Positions 11,101-22,091 of a DNA stretch of 64,000 nt are shown here, piece after piece. Both the position numbers and the translations under genes were made by a program. This DNA is from Cytospora piceicola (Eukaryota; Ascomycota; Sordariomycetes; Diaporthales; Cytosporaceae): NCBI GenBank assembly GCA_023375675.1, contig JALQBC010000002.1:1116001-1180000 (forward strand). The letters are read 5' to 3'. Position 1 is the first letter of the stretch. Each line of letters begins with the position of its first letter. The notes beneath the pieces were generated by a model. The model saw only the letters and a program-made list of their open reading frames with translations. It had not been told where the DNA came from and did no database searches.

Positions 11101-12366
11101 ATTCCTCGGGAATCCATGGTCGAGTTCGCCGAATTCATCCGCGCCACTGGTCCTCCTGGGGCAGACGCGGGGGCCCCTGTCCCGCTCAAGCGAAATCTGA
11201 GCCTCATGACGAAGAGAACCGCTCCCTCTTCCGCACCGAGTACCAAATGGAGTGCGGATTACGGCCGGCCGTCAATGACAGGGAGTACCGGCAGGGCTCG
11301 TCTGCAAGCTAGGGACGCCACGGTGGACACTTCCGATGATAAGTCCGATCTGATTGACTTTATCCGCCGCGGTCCGCCCAGCTCGGGGAACCCTCATATC
11401 CCTCGGACCGTGGCTCCTTTCCGGACAACCATGGATTCGGATCAGCTGGCTTCAGCCATTGGTGGCAAGGCAATGGATGCGACATTGCCTGACATCCACG
11501 ACACTCGCTACAGCCAGGCCTCGACAAACATCACCGATATGTCAGCAACATCGGTTCAGTCATCTATAAACTCCCAGAGTGCACTCCTCGCGAGACAGCA
11601 TGTGCCTGAACCAACCAGCACTACGTTCGACGAAGAGGACATGATGCCTCAACGGAAACAGCGCCGTGTGCGTGACCCGTACGCGATTGACTTGAGCGAC
11701 GAAGAGGAGGAGGACGATGACGACTTCGAGCCTCAGCCGAGGTCGAGGATGCAGCAGCCCAAGGAGGAAAGCTTCCTGGACTTCTTGAACTCCGAACCGC
11801 CTCCACCATCGTCAGCCCCCGTTCCTTTCAACATACCGCAGACGCAGTCTGTGCAGGTGCAGATGCAGGCACCAAAGAAGAAGGCCAGTGCGCCGGGTCT
11901 CATCGCTCGATTCCGGCAGAACAGCAGTTCTGGGGTCTCGGGCGGAACCAAGAGTCCCACCAGCTCGGCGCGGTCGCAAAGGATGTTCGAGTCCCGATCC
12001 CTGAACAGCCGTGCAGGCTCAGGTACGACGGGCGCCAGCAAAGGCTACGTCCCCATCCAGGTCAACATACCCACCGGCGCTGGTGATCTGTACCCTGGCT
12101 ATGGCTCGACGACTACGGCCCCACCTGTGCCCAAGATGCCATCCGGCATGCCCCCCTCGAGGCCCAGCGGCCGGGTGCCGATGAAGAAGTTCGAGCCCCG
12201 TGAGGCCGTCTCGATCCCGTCGCGTGGCACCTCGGACCTGGCTGATTTCCTGCGGGATTCTTCCCCCCCACCGTCTCTGGGGTCTTCTTACCCCACATCG
12301 CCAGTCGAGACGAGCGGCGGGTCCAAGTTCTTTGGGCGGAGGAAGAAGTCGACAGTTCTTGCATGA
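8113..12366 (+). CDS. large disordered conserved-type fungal protein with histone-fold-like N-terminal helices (function unknown)
   Basis: A single uninterrupted frame of 1417 residues. Residues about 92-155 form an ordered helical block (VSATALQLLNNFLDHLLFNF, then LRPAVTEVLKPKLAKDAINN) that resembles a histone fold by pattern; this is my reading and not a search result. A second ordered block with EFLGEQALISASRAAWNRM follows near residue 235. Most of the rest is low-complexity Ser/Pro/Thr-rich sequence with acidic patches (EDEDHHVEE, DLSDEEEEDDDDFE). The last 350 residues hold four copies of a short motif of form (E/D)-F-(I/L)-(R/N)-x-GPP or PPP at about 1007, 1082, 1224 and 1378. The C-terminus is the basic FFGRRKKSTVLA. 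Proteins of this type have, to my memory, been labelled 'flo11' in some fungal genomes; nothing here looks like an adhesin, since there is no signal peptide and no GPI site. A nuclear role is possible from the fold and charge but unproven. Confidence 0.85.
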   Translation: MTSFPEAGMSQYASDMSPMIQKPGGARSRTHSVSSDRPSTVAQSAMSPTTSVSPEATFIAASAASQIVTNDHDSHADTWYDQHGFQPSGDPVLVSATALQLLNNFLDHLLFNFLAQSGSTKLPTLRPAVTEVLKPKLAKDAINNADEELREYLGGGDDDEFLQSHLSSSPRDWDLELVWKRTRLRCMVYSSLGDMEEEDEDHHVEEGLLGDDDEDLGGSVSPAVAIFLTSILEFLGEQALISASRAAWNRMRVKYEKEQKGGVKSRSDVVDRIVVEEVDMERVALDRTLGRLWRAWRKRLRSPGPSAVDSAQSPLPREKMPQFRRGSAAAESAATPTVQEKIAEPVSAEDGLMLEKATVEPIDVQAAAIPLPMSDRDIDEIEVPGLAQYSDNDIEEEASEELDRGTRAKSLMLLPLTSKADSPTPTMSQPQTPTAAPRKRSNSLPAAVVSPNARTQNTAAVAGATQTPQAVDQSIAEKQANEKVPAAEADEIQMTDSGPVTSDEENPQVQEKSARRQSARLIPRVFGTAATGVGAVAATAAPNNGIEKKEDTDAEADDSDFEVEEAQILTSSRISVGTSISGRSISPATSDRSSRPALSIQTLPVRSGSLRLVDVTSPRTPSTRSQKSWIQEQSSSSHSRSGDVSRASSVRTQSNFEEPRLVEDIRAVPGTSSLSKPRNSVIHEGESSAASLRKASLSSAAAAAAVVSRKENPKILDIQASTGERRPEPQKAYSYYQSQRQLPSETKVAVVNASPDSDTFSEDELAPLPQRHPRRPPRHFAPQAGTPSPPIPEEATSSHSNEPSQSSTPQPGTIGILSVDRPGIPRDPPSPPQDHSANRQRSGSSPTSSHKVRAARGSQDSTATRPGDVIRNFDDLIQSNETIQYTLTPDNVREIEVLFSRCTGRVYMHANLPQGSPQTIQSTVSSTKRRTRAGSAATNKTAELMRSASLSRSTPLQSNPIGMSWSENTPESSPRGPTVPMSDKARGGMPQARDARIPRESMVEFAEFIRATGPPGADAGAPVPLKRNLSLMTKRTAPSSAPSTKWSADYGRPSMTGSTGRARLQARDATVDTSDDKSDLIDFIRRGPPSSGNPHIPRTVAPFRTTMDSDQLASAIGGKAMDATLPDIHDTRYSQASTNITDMSATSVQSSINSQSALLARQHVPEPTSTTFDEEDMMPQRKQRRVRDPYAIDLSDEEEEDDDDFEPQPRSRMQQPKEESFLDFLNSEPPPPSSAPVPFNIPQTQSVQVQMQAPKKKASAPGLIARFRQNSSSGVSGGTKSPTSSARSQRMFESRSLNSRAGSGTTGASKGYVPIQVNIPTGAGDLYPGYGSTTTAPPVPKMPSGMPPSRPSGRVPMKKFEPREAVSIPSRGTSDLADFLRDSSPPPSLGSSYPTSPVETSGGSKFFGRRKKSTVLA

Positions 12367-13239
12367 GAGGCTCTCGACCGGGCCAGCGGTTGGATTTCCC
12401 CGAGGAGCACCAGCCCCTTCGTCCATGCCCCCCTCCCCCCTAAAATACGATAATGCATAAGGATTTTCGGTCGTTTTTGCGATTTCGAGTGGTGTGTGCC
12501 CTGGTGTTTTGCCAGCACACACGAGCATTGTACATACATACCATGAACTTTCTTGTTACTGGCGGGTGGGTGGCCGCATTCACATTTTTGTTTTCATCTC
12601 ACTCCTTTTGGCGATCCAGCCTTCTGGATATCTACTCTTGATACCACGCACGACGGTCTTGTTTTGCGGTTGTTGTTATTTTTTTGCTTATCACTCCTTG
12701 GCTCAAGGGGGACGAGCTGTTTTCGTTTCCTAATTCCACATTATGGTGGACGAACTTGTGAGGGCCGCCAATTTATTTTCTGGAGTCCCGAAATCGATGA
12801 TATATGGTGCCACTGCTTGTGTATGTCAAAGAAGAGTTCTGGGTAGTTAGGAGATACGAGAAAGAATTATGTCGAGAACATCATTGCGTGCTTTTGAGCA
12901 GTCCGTGCCTGAATCATCAGATATTGTCCGCCGCCAACTTATATGCTTATTGTACTTTATAACCACGCATTAATATGTTGCTGACTGTTGTGATGTCGTT
13001 TTCTCCGCTTGCTATGGCGGTGAGGTAGGTAGACGCCCCATATTCCCCCCCCCCCACATGTGCCCTAACCCTGACGGTCTTTAATCAGCAGACTTTTGAA
13101 GTTCACGACATTTGCTCGGGTACGTGTGTCATCCTGTCATTCTGTCATTCTGTCATTCCCAACCAAACCCCGAAAATTGATCTGGCTCGAAGTTGAGATC
13201 AGAAAATCGCCAGATCAATTGCCACATATACACACGAAG
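12367..13239. other. intergenic region between two plus-strand genes
   Basis: It holds the 3' flank of the gene ending at 12366 and the promoter of the one starting at 13240. Visible items are a poly-C run near 13045 and a tandem GTCATTCT repeat at 13128-13159, about 80 nt before the ATG. No further gene is supported. Confidence 0.7.
13128..13159. repeat. tandem 8-bp repeat GTCATTCT x4
   Basis: Four near-identical 8-bp units (one with GTCATCCT, the last with a final C) lie directly upstream of the free methionine sulfoxide reductase start codon, probably in its promoter or 5' leader. Confidence 0.85.
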
Positions 13240-14696
13240 ATGGTAAGTGTTTTCGCCCTTGAGGAGTATTTGTCCCATTTGGCCATCGTGTTCAATGTGA
13301 ATGTTACGTACGGGTGGGCCGGATCGAAATATATGACTGGCCGGCCGCTTGGCTGGCTACAGTTGGCTGACATACTGTGAATAGGTCCACGCAGACGCGT
13401 CGACGTTCGCCGAGGGCAACTCCAAGGAGGAGGCCCTGAGGCAGGTGCTTGAGCAGGCCGAGGGGCTGTTCTACGAGCAGAGGAACTGGGTGAGTCTGCC
13501 CTTTCTCTCTCTCTCTCTCGCCTTGTAATGCGGCCGGAGTTTGCCAAGGGGGGGGGTTGGTGTCTTTTCAAGGAGGAGTGTGATGGCATATGAGGTCCAA
13601 AGGCTGAGAGGGTCCGGGATGACTTATGACTTGCACATTATTAATTGTTACTAGGTTGCGTAAGTCTTTGGCGAGGCGAAGAGAAGAGGAGCAGAAGAGT
13701 ATCCATCCCCGTTGGTGAGAGAGACGGGAGCTCACTCACTCTGCAAACCACGCGTGGGCATTATCGATCGAGGTGTTGATGGTCAGAAAACTTGGAGCTT
13801 GAGTTGACCATGCTGGGCTTTTCCCACCGCCTGCACAGAAACCTATCGAACACGGCTTCTCTGCTGTGGCATGCATACAAGAGCCTCCCATCACCGAGTA
13901 AAGATGTCAACTGGGCAGGTAAGATATGTTCATCTGCCCCTATAACACCCTCCCTCCCCCACAGAAGCTCGTCTGGAGAAACCTATCCTAATCCCCGCCG
14001 CCGCCTCTTCTCCCCATCTCCAGGCTTCTACGTGCTAGACCCATCGTCCAGCCCCGCGCACCCGTCGCTCGTCCTCGGCCCCTTCCAGGGCAAGGTCGCC
14101 TGCCAGACCATCGCCTACGGCCGGGGCGTGTGCGGCACGGCGGCCGCGACGCGGCAGACGCAGCTGGTCCCGGACGTGGACGCCTTCCCGGGCCACATAG
14201 CGTGCGACGGCGTGTCCAAGAGCGAGATCGTGGTGCCCATCACCGTCGAGGTGCTGAGCCCGGCCGAGGGGCACGCCGAGACCAAGGTCGTCGGTATCAG
14301 TGAGTAATCCATCTGTCTTCTTTTTGTGTTTTTTTGTGTGTCTTTTTTCCCCTCAGGGATCTTCCCACCCCCCCCCCCCCACACACACACACTCCGCCCT
14401 CGCCCCCTTCTCACTGGCAGTCTCCATGGCAAATACACATTTCTTCCCCTCTTCCTTGGGGCGGAGGATTGGAGGATTGGAGGATCGCGAGTGGCGGCGG
14501 GCCTCACCATCTCAGGGCGGGCGAACACGCTGGGCGTGGCGCAAGGACCAGGACCGCCCGTGACGAACATACTGCTGACCGGTGGCGTTTCCTCGTAGTC
14601 GACATCGATTGTGCGGAGGTAGACGGGTTCGACGAGACTGATAAGAAGTTCCTGGAGGAGCTGGCGGCGCTCTTGGGTACGGCTTGCGACTGGTAA
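13240..14696 (+). CDS. free methionine-(R)-sulfoxide reductase (GAF domain), six coding exons
   Basis: This enzyme reduces free L-methionine-R-sulfoxide back to methionine in the cytosol and is the counterpart of yeast YKL069W (fRMsr). I read exons 13240-13242, 13385-13489, 13655-13659, 13839-13918, 14024-14299 and 14599-14696, giving 567 nt and 188 residues. Each intron has GT-AG borders and the joined frame is continuous. The GAF-domain blocks are in order: NLSNTASLLWHAY (about 39-51), NWAGFYVLDP (62-71), LGPFQGKVACQTI (82-94), GRGVCGTAA, VPDVDAFPGHIACDGVSKSE and IDIDCAEVDGF. Cys91, Cys101 and Cys125 have the same spacing (10 and 24 residues) as the redox cysteines Cys84, Cys94 and Cys118 of the E. 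coli enzyme, so activity is expected. The first coding exon holds only the ATG, and the third is the 5-nt microexon GTTGC. Without that microexon neither the phase nor the family sequence after NW can be kept. Confidence 0.9.
13655..13659 (+). other. 5-nt microexon (GTTGC)
   Basis: Flanked by CTAG on the left and GTAAGT on the right. It supplies Val and two bases of Ala between NW (end of the second exon) and NLSNTASLL (fourth exon). The second exon ends in phase 0 while the fourth needs two extra bases, so an exon of this length is required to keep the frame. Confidence 0.75.
14368..14392. repeat. poly-C/(AC) tract inside the last intron of the fRMsr gene
   Basis: A run of 13 C followed by six AC units lies inside the 299-nt intron 14300-14598. 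It carries no coding sequence and probably accounts for the unusual length of this intron. Confidence 0.85.
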
Positions 14697-17600
14697 TGGA
14701 GGACCGCGCGCGGTGTGTGCATGTAAATGTGTGTGTCTCTGTGTCTGTTTCATGTGGGACACTAGCGGAACAGAAGAGGAATCGCTTTCGTTGTATCTGC
14801 TCGTATGGCCGGCCCCACGAGCGGTTCTTGATGGTGTTTCTTTTTGCCCTTTGGATCCGGATGTAGAAGGTGGTGCGGGCGAGCATGGCGGAAGTCGTCC
14901 ATCCCTCGGGGCACATCGTGCTCCGAGGTAATGAATGTATGCAGACGAGGAAATTATGTATACTTGACGCGTGAGTGGTTCTGGAGAGATGGATGCCCTC
15001 CCCCCTCCACAGCTCTGAGATGCGAAGGTGACGAGGTTCCTCATGTTGCCATCGTTCAGGGGCCCGTGTTTTTGTTTTCTAGATGGACAATGTTGCCGGA
15101 ACAAGTCTGCCTTCGTGGTCATGACTGACTCCCCGCGTATAGACCTAGTCAACTTCACAACGGCTCAAGATATGCCTCCGGTGTATCTTTTGCTCCAAGG
15201 CCCACGGTCTGTTCATGACGCCCTCTCATGTGACGGGATGTTACCCCATCATCGACGGGCAGGCGTGCCGGAAGTGTCACTGACAACAACCAACACACCA
15301 TCTAACATTGATATTGCAGCTTTGGAAACTCACGGAGTGGGTTCTTATACCACGACCCCTAGCTACGGAATCCGGCCATAGCGCACACGCACTGTCGGAG
15401 CCCAGATGGCTGGCGACAGGTAGATTGTCCATCTCAATGTGAAGCACGACGAGGCCTGCCTTGAGACCTGGTCGACGCCAGTGTTACACCTCTACACAGC
15501 ACGAGGTATCATCGCTCCCTGGGTGGGTATCTTGTTTCGGGGCTCCCGAATAAAAGTCCGACCAGCTTGATTGGCCATTAACACGGATTTGTCCTTGGGA
15601 CGACAGCCACGCCCGTCCATGGGCTCGTCGAGCCGCGGCACTCTGCAGGTTTCCACCAGAGACACTTCCACCCCGGGCGGATCGAGATACTCTTCCTCGT
15701 CGTGGCCGGCGGGGGTCTCATGGCAATAACTATCCTGGCTTGTTCGCGCGGCAGGGATAACGCACGCACTATAGGAGTTCACCTCTACGGCGCACTCATC
15801 GAGTCGCCGTGAAGGTACCCCCAAGCCACGAGTACTTCCAGAGACCCAGTTTATGCTTTCAGAGGCTTGAGGCCGCCATTCGACGAGATGTCTCGCCATG
15901 AGGCCAACCCTACCGTCATCGTCACCACCACCAGCAGCAGGTGGTGGTGGTGGGTTGCATGATGGGCTCAGGGGTTTGCACATAGATGGGCATAGGGACA
16001 GCCACGTCCCCTACACCACACCACACCACATCTGCAGACGTAACATGTGGAGGAGAGGAGATGCAAGGTCCAGCAGTGACTGAATCCACTTTCCTCATCC
16101 TGCAACTTGCCCGCAACGGCGTGTCAATCCCATTACACACCCAGATCAAGCCGAGGCTCGACCAGCGCCTCTCACCCTCCACCCCCCCCCTCCCCAAAAG
16201 TCCCTTTCTCACCTCAGCAGTCCGGTCATCATAGGTATTTCCCTACACCGCCTGGGTCAGACGTCACTCCGGAGCGGAATGTTCAAAGAACGCCCTGCAT
16301 AGAAAGGTCCAGTCCCCTGTTCAAGGGACAGTATATATATACGCATGTAAACATATATACATACCTACTTAGTACGTACATGGTACGTACACAACTACAT
16401 GTGAGAAAAGAAAAACAAAAAACAACAGGAACGGTAACACAGATCCAGCTGCACCCGCACCCGGACCCTGAGCCAATCACCTCTCCGCGATCGTCTCGCC
16501 TGCAAGATGAGGACCCGGGGTTACAGTCGCAAAAGGCAGGTTCGGGCCCGGGGCGGGCTGGGCTGGTTGCGGGTTACAGGTGATACTTGGGCACTGCATA
16601 TTCGGGATCGCGAGTCACGAGCACACGGACACATACACATACACACACACGCACACGATGCAGGTAAGCAAGCAGGTCAGCACAGGCAGAGAAGGAGGAG
16701 GGGGGGGAGAGGAGACTTTTCACCATCCGGCCGCTTCATGCCTATCTCGCTTGAGCGGCGCGACAAGATGTTGTCTCAGCCAGAAAGGTTCCCTGGCCGT
16801 GAAGGGTGGTTTTTGGGGGGAATTGATTGGTTTCGCAGGTAGATTGGTAGGGCGTGTCACAGGCGGGGCGGACTTTGTTGCGTCGTCGTACATGGTACAA
16901 CACCCCATCCCCTTCCCTGCCCCTCCCCTCCCCCCTTCCTACTTCAACGTTGCCCTCACTCAGCCTTAAAAGGAGGAGGGGGGGGGGGGGAAGAGAGGCC
17001 CTTTGGATTTCTGTTCACCACCCCCCTCTCCCCTTCCACCCTTCTCTTCTCCAACCGCGGGGGGGGGGGATCAAATTGAGCAGGTCCGCCTTGACGGTGT
17101 GAAGCCTTTGGGGTGGAGGGGGGGGGGTGCGCCTCCTTCTCACACACTGCGCTTCACAGTCTAAGCATAGCAGCGTCATGTCTCTGTGTCTCCGTGCTGC
17201 CCTCTCCAGTGGGGTTCCTCGGCGGATGTTCGCACTGAGAGATGCGAGATGAGGAACAAATCGTGTGTGACATGTAACGTGGAGCAGGAGCAGGAAGGAC
17301 TATGCGGTGTATCGATGTATAGATGGGTGTTCGACACACACAAACTCTCTCTCTCTCCCTCCCTCTCGCATTCGATTACCAACACACTCACACATACATA
17401 CCTCCTCCAACAATCACAAGTCGTCACCTCACAGCTGCCCTGCTACCCCATCTCGTGTCGGAGGTCGATTGCCAGCCCACCTGCAGCTCTGATCCAGATC
17501 CTGTGTAACCCTGTGACGCTCCCCTCTGCGAGAAGGGGGACACAGCACACAAGGAAGAAGGATATAAAAAACAAAAGAAACAAAAGAAACAAAAGCAGAT

Positions 17601-18875
17601 GCTGGGTCCCTGTCGGTTCCCGAGCCCAATTTGCTTCTAGAAGAGAGAGAGGTCGTTGGGGAAAGGGGGGAGGCGGGGGGCAGAAGAAGCAAAACCCAAA
17701 CCAAAAAAAGGAAAGGAAGTGCGGAATTATGTCCACTGTCGCCCCGTGTCACACACGCACACACACAGAACACGCACAGGGCAACACCACCTGTCTCACT
17801 TGATCGCCGACCAGACGGGGCCGAACAGACACAACCACCACCACAGCAGCAGAGTAAGACCTACAACCCCCACCAAGCCCGCCCCCGGCAGCCCGCGGGC
17901 ATGAATTCTTGTTCGCACAGCTTTCTGTCTCTACCGAGGACGACCCCCCTCTGGTGCGACCGAAGAAAGGTGTGATGTATCCCGCCCCCTGGTTCAGGGC
18001 GCCGCCGTGGGTGCCTCTGCTGGCTGTTTCCGTCCCTGGCCCTGCACGGTTAGGTCGGTCTTTCCGCCCGGGTGTTCCTTCCTATAGCGCAACTACCGAA
18101 CCTGGTCTTGATGTTGGCAGGGGGGGGGGGAGAAAGTAGGATGGATGATACAGACACGGACAACTAACCAACCGTCAAGGGGTCCAGAATAGTACACCGT
18201 GATATAACCCACTAGCCTCTCATCATCAAGATGCAACCCTGATAAGGCGGAGATGGAGACGGACTGGGAGAGCACAGGGGGGGGGTGGGCCAGGAGGAAC
18301 GTGTACCCGAAGACAGTTCTATACCGTGCGAGATAAGAAGAAGAAAGAAACGAAAAATAAAGAAGCAAGACGAAGCACACGGCACCCCTAGTGTCTTCGC
18401 CCATCAAGGGGGGATATTCCCTGCTTTTCCCCACTTCCTGTTCGCTGTACCTCTCTCTCCATGTACGTACTTACATACCATAGTACTTACATACGTACTG
18501 TGGTACTTCCCGGGCTGCATTCCCCTTTTGAGATGCCGATCCCCAGCCGGAAAGGAGTGGGGAGGGGGGTGCCTTGTGGTGCTTTGGGAATGGGAAGCCC
18601 TCAAGGCTCGAGCGGGAAGAAAGACGGTGTGGGTGGGTGTTTACGGGTGACAGGTACTTTACACACCCATCAAAAGGACCATGATGAGATGCGAAATGTG
18701 TATTACCCAAGGTTGAGCCACGGCTTGCTGACCTCATACGGGGTAGAGAGGGGGGGGGGGCAACGGTGAGGGGGAGGAGGCGCAGACACACACACTCACA
18801 CACACGCTCACACACACATGCAAATGTCGCCATCGCATGACAGCAACCACCACCACACCACCAGGCCCGAAACAC

Positions 18876-18900
18876 GAGATGAGATGAGATGAGATGAGAT
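18876..18900. repeat. (GAGAT)5 microsatellite
   Basis: Five perfect GAGAT units in intergenic DNA, next to a CA-rich tract at about 18780-18820. Confidence 0.9.
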
Positions 18901-19523
18901 TCAAGATCCCCAGGCCAGATCAGATGCGCCCAGTACGCGATAGGCAAGCAGCTCGGCGGGGCGTGCGTGGTGATTGGGCGAGACGCTAGAGCAGGACGGC
19001 AGGACGCCGGGTCCGGGCGGCTGGATCTACCCTACCACAGTAGGCCGCGGGCTGCGGGCTGTGTCAGCGCCCCGGCCGCCACGAGTGAAGTACCCATTGT
19101 GGGTATTTCTTGCCAGGCTTGCTTGCCAGCCAGCCAGCTTGCCAGCTTGCCAGGAAGCCAGCCCTCCTTTCGCTGTGGGTATTCCTCTCAGCTCTCACTT
19201 AGCTGTGGCAGATCTCGATCCTCGGCTGCTCGTAGTGTAGGTAGCTATGATGTATGTCTCTTGCCTCTTTCGGTATGTACATCGCGAAACTGACAGGAGC
19301 CACACCAGACAGGTAGGTATGTATATGTACCTTACCACTCTGCCACTATACGCTAGGGCGTTGAGGCTGGCCCTGTGCGGGTTTGTCTCCATGTGGAACG
19401 TGCAACGTTGTTAGCCTGGGACATGGAAGTCGGCCCGGCGCTGCGCATCATCGACAACTCAACGCAGGGTGCAAGTCTGCTGACGGCGACGTCAAAGAAA
19501 GCTTGTCAATCCCGGCAGTGCGG

Positions 19524-19555
<32 letters not shown>

Positions 19556-19568
19556 GTCATCGTCATCA
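19524..19568. repeat. (CAT)n/(CGT)n trinucleotide tract
   Basis: About fifteen CAT/CGT units. It gives runs of His, Ser or Asp in overlapping open frames on both strands, which are repeat artefacts and not genes. Confidence 0.9.
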
Positions 19569-20060
19569 CCAAACCCACTCGTCCGGATCAACGAGATAGA
19601 TGCGTTCCCTCCACTGTGCTCCCATGAGCGAGGGCAGATCAAAAGCAAAGAGAAACGAACACCTTGTCCAAGGACAGACACCGCTATATCGGCAGGATCT
19701 CGTGTCTGTGTACGCGACGGGGACCAGCATACAACAACTCCAGCACAAGGGTATCGGCGGATTTCAGCCGCCTCGGCAAGCTTCTAGAAAGTGTTACTTG
19801 ATCACGATCCCTTGGTACTAAGCGGTGACTGGATAGAAAAGGCCCTGAGAAGGCAGCGAGAAGGCAAGGAAGGCAAGGAAGGGGTCATGGCATCCCGCCT
19901 CTGCACCGCCAGATTGGATTGTCTTGGATGGATTGTATGCAGCCCCTTCTGAGACGACGACCCAAGGCCAGGTAACCGCCTCTGCTAGTATCGATGGCTG
20001 GGAAAAGCATGCGCCTGCGCAAGCCATTACGCAGTTGATAGCCGGTGGCAAAGGTGGTCA

Positions 20061-20123
20061 GGAAGAAGGAGAAGAAGAGGAAGAAGAAGAAGACGAAGAC
20101 GACGACGAAAAGAGACGAAAAAA
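20061..20123. repeat. GAA/GAC-rich purine tract
   Basis: About 60 nt dominated by GAA, GAG and GAC units on the plus strand. A plus-strand open frame across it reads as an acidic run, with no other coding support. Confidence 0.85.
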
Positions 20124-21610
20124 GCACGGCCCGAAGCTTGCAGAAGGATTTGCAAAGGACGTAAACGTGCAAGCCGAAGCGAGGGTGTGTTTCCTTTTGC
20201 CTCGATCTCACCCTGCTTCTTCCAACTTTACCCCCTTCGGCATGAGGTCCTTTTGTCGTGACAGAGGCTGACGCGGGCGCACAGTCGTGGCGGCTCCCGC
20301 CAGATACAAAATATTCCGCAAGTAGGAGTGCCGAAGCCGAGGTTTCTTTTTTGTTTCTTTTCCCTCCCCTTGGACTGATCACGCTGCAGAAAAAGCAGCA
20401 ATCGCTGGTTGCATGAATGGGGCGGCGCATGAGCATACAGTAAAGAATCAAACACGGAGCCGAGACACGTGCGCAGCTCCATCCCCGAAGTGGACACTCT
20501 GCTCTGAGCCCGTCTCGTACGAGATGCGGGTGTACCACATATGTATCTCGACCAGAGGGTGACTTGGGAAGACCTCAGCCCAGCCATTCCGCGTGACAGC
20601 AGGTAGCAGGAGATGGGTTGACTGCTCTTGCTTGCTGCTCACCTTAGGTGACCGGCTGTTGTAGTCATGATGATGCTGCAGCTCGAAGGTGCAAGGTGAA
20701 AGGCAGCATACGGATGCGGATAGTAGGATAGCATAGTACACGCCCGCGTCTGCCACAACGGCCACGCATTCGTTTGACGAGTGGAAAAGGTCGATCAAAA
20801 AAGGGCATTTCCAGGCAGGGCCAGGTGTCGCATCGCGTAATGCGGCCGCTGCCACCCCATCCCCAACTTCCACGATGCCATGCGCCTGCGGTGCAGTGGA
20901 GATTCGGAGATCCAAATCTAGATCGTGTCTCAAATGCTAGCGCCAGGTTCGGCGGCTCGCTGGCTCGCCATGTTTCCCAGTCGCATTTTAGCATCCCGTG
21001 TGTCTTTGCTCCTGGCTTCCCGTCGTCTTAAGGAGGAGGTTGGAGGGGGGAGGGTAAGGTATCCCTTCTTTCCAGAAGGTCTGGAGCAGCGAAAGATCAC
21101 GCGTGGGCCGGGGGGCCGAGATCGAGGTACGCCAGCGAGGGTGGTCGAGGCCAAGGACGACGAGACGAAACATGCTCATCTTTTGGAGCCCCTTGTCTAT
21201 GATCCTAGACAACCACTGTGCACCAAGCACGCCAGCACGCCAACACGGCTACGTGGATCTCGATACCAGAAGAAAAGATGGCGTTCGTGCCGGCTCGTGC
21301 CAACCGCGTGGGAGGCGTCAGGCATCACCCCTCGCTCGCGGTCCAGCCATCCAGCCCTTCTCCCGTGGACCGTGAGAGGTGACAAGAAAGAAACATTCCA
21401 GGCTTGTTGGATGGTCTGATGAGGCGTTTTGACTTTTGGGCATTGACGTCAGTCAGACACGGTCAGCTTCAGCTCGACTCTGGCCAGGACTGAGAGGTAC
21501 CGACCGAACTTGGGCTGGAGCTAGCTTTGATCCTCGGTCTCGGTTTTGGTTTCGGCAAGGCAGTCGGTGTTTCGATACTCGATGACTTTGTAACGGTCAT
21601 GAGCTGAAAT

Positions 21611-21680
21611 GCCTCCTCCTCCTCATCATCATCATCAGCATCATCATCATTATCATAGCCGCCATCATCATCATCATCAG
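21611..21680. repeat. imperfect (CAT)n/(CCT)n tract
   Basis: Several runs of CAT interrupted by CAG, TAT and GCC. It creates His-rich (plus) and Asp-rich (minus) open frames that should not be taken as genes. Confidence 0.85.
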
Positions 21681-21974
21681 CGCTATCTGATGAAGAAAGA
21701 ATGTGAGAAAGACGGACGTGATAGGTGGGTCTCTCCTCGCCCGTCCAATCCACCACTCCGACCACGCCAAGTTTCCATTAGATCAGATCATCAGATCATC
21801 GGAGATTGCAGAAAAGTCTAAAAAATGGATCGAATACCTACTACTGGCGGCACTTGGTGCTGTTATTCTGAGGATTGGTGGTCGAATTCCGATTGATGAC
21901 GACGATGATTTCGAGTCCCGAGCTGTTGAGGATTGAAGGCGGATCATAAACCTCCCGCGAGAGAAAGAGCGTGT

Positions 21975-22091
21975 AACTGCAGTTGCAGTGCAGTTGCAGT
22001 GTAGTGTAGAGTAGTGTAGTAGATTGTAGTAGATTGTAGTAGATTGTAGTAGCAGATTGGCAATTGGATTGGCAATTGGATTGGCAATTGG
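21975..22091. repeat. compound minisatellite
   Basis: Three array types stand next to each other: TGCAGT(TG) units at 21975-22000, then AGATTGTAGT 10-mers at about 22021-22050, then 13-mers of GATTGGCAATTG type up to 22091. Adjacent arrays with different units suggest stepwise slippage. Confidence 0.85.

Noticed and set aside
1..14696. A functional redox cluster of glutamate-cysteine ligase and fRMsr
   Set aside because: The two genes are 12 kb apart with an unrelated large gene between them and no shared promoter; nearness is most likely chance.
15492..15983. 163-residue minus-strand open frame
   Set aside because: Part of it comes from CCACCACCACC repeats, and the rest matches no family I recognise; no intron or start context.
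19448..21765. Open frames with long Asp, His or Ser runs
   Set aside because: They are translations of CAT/GAA microsatellites on both strands.
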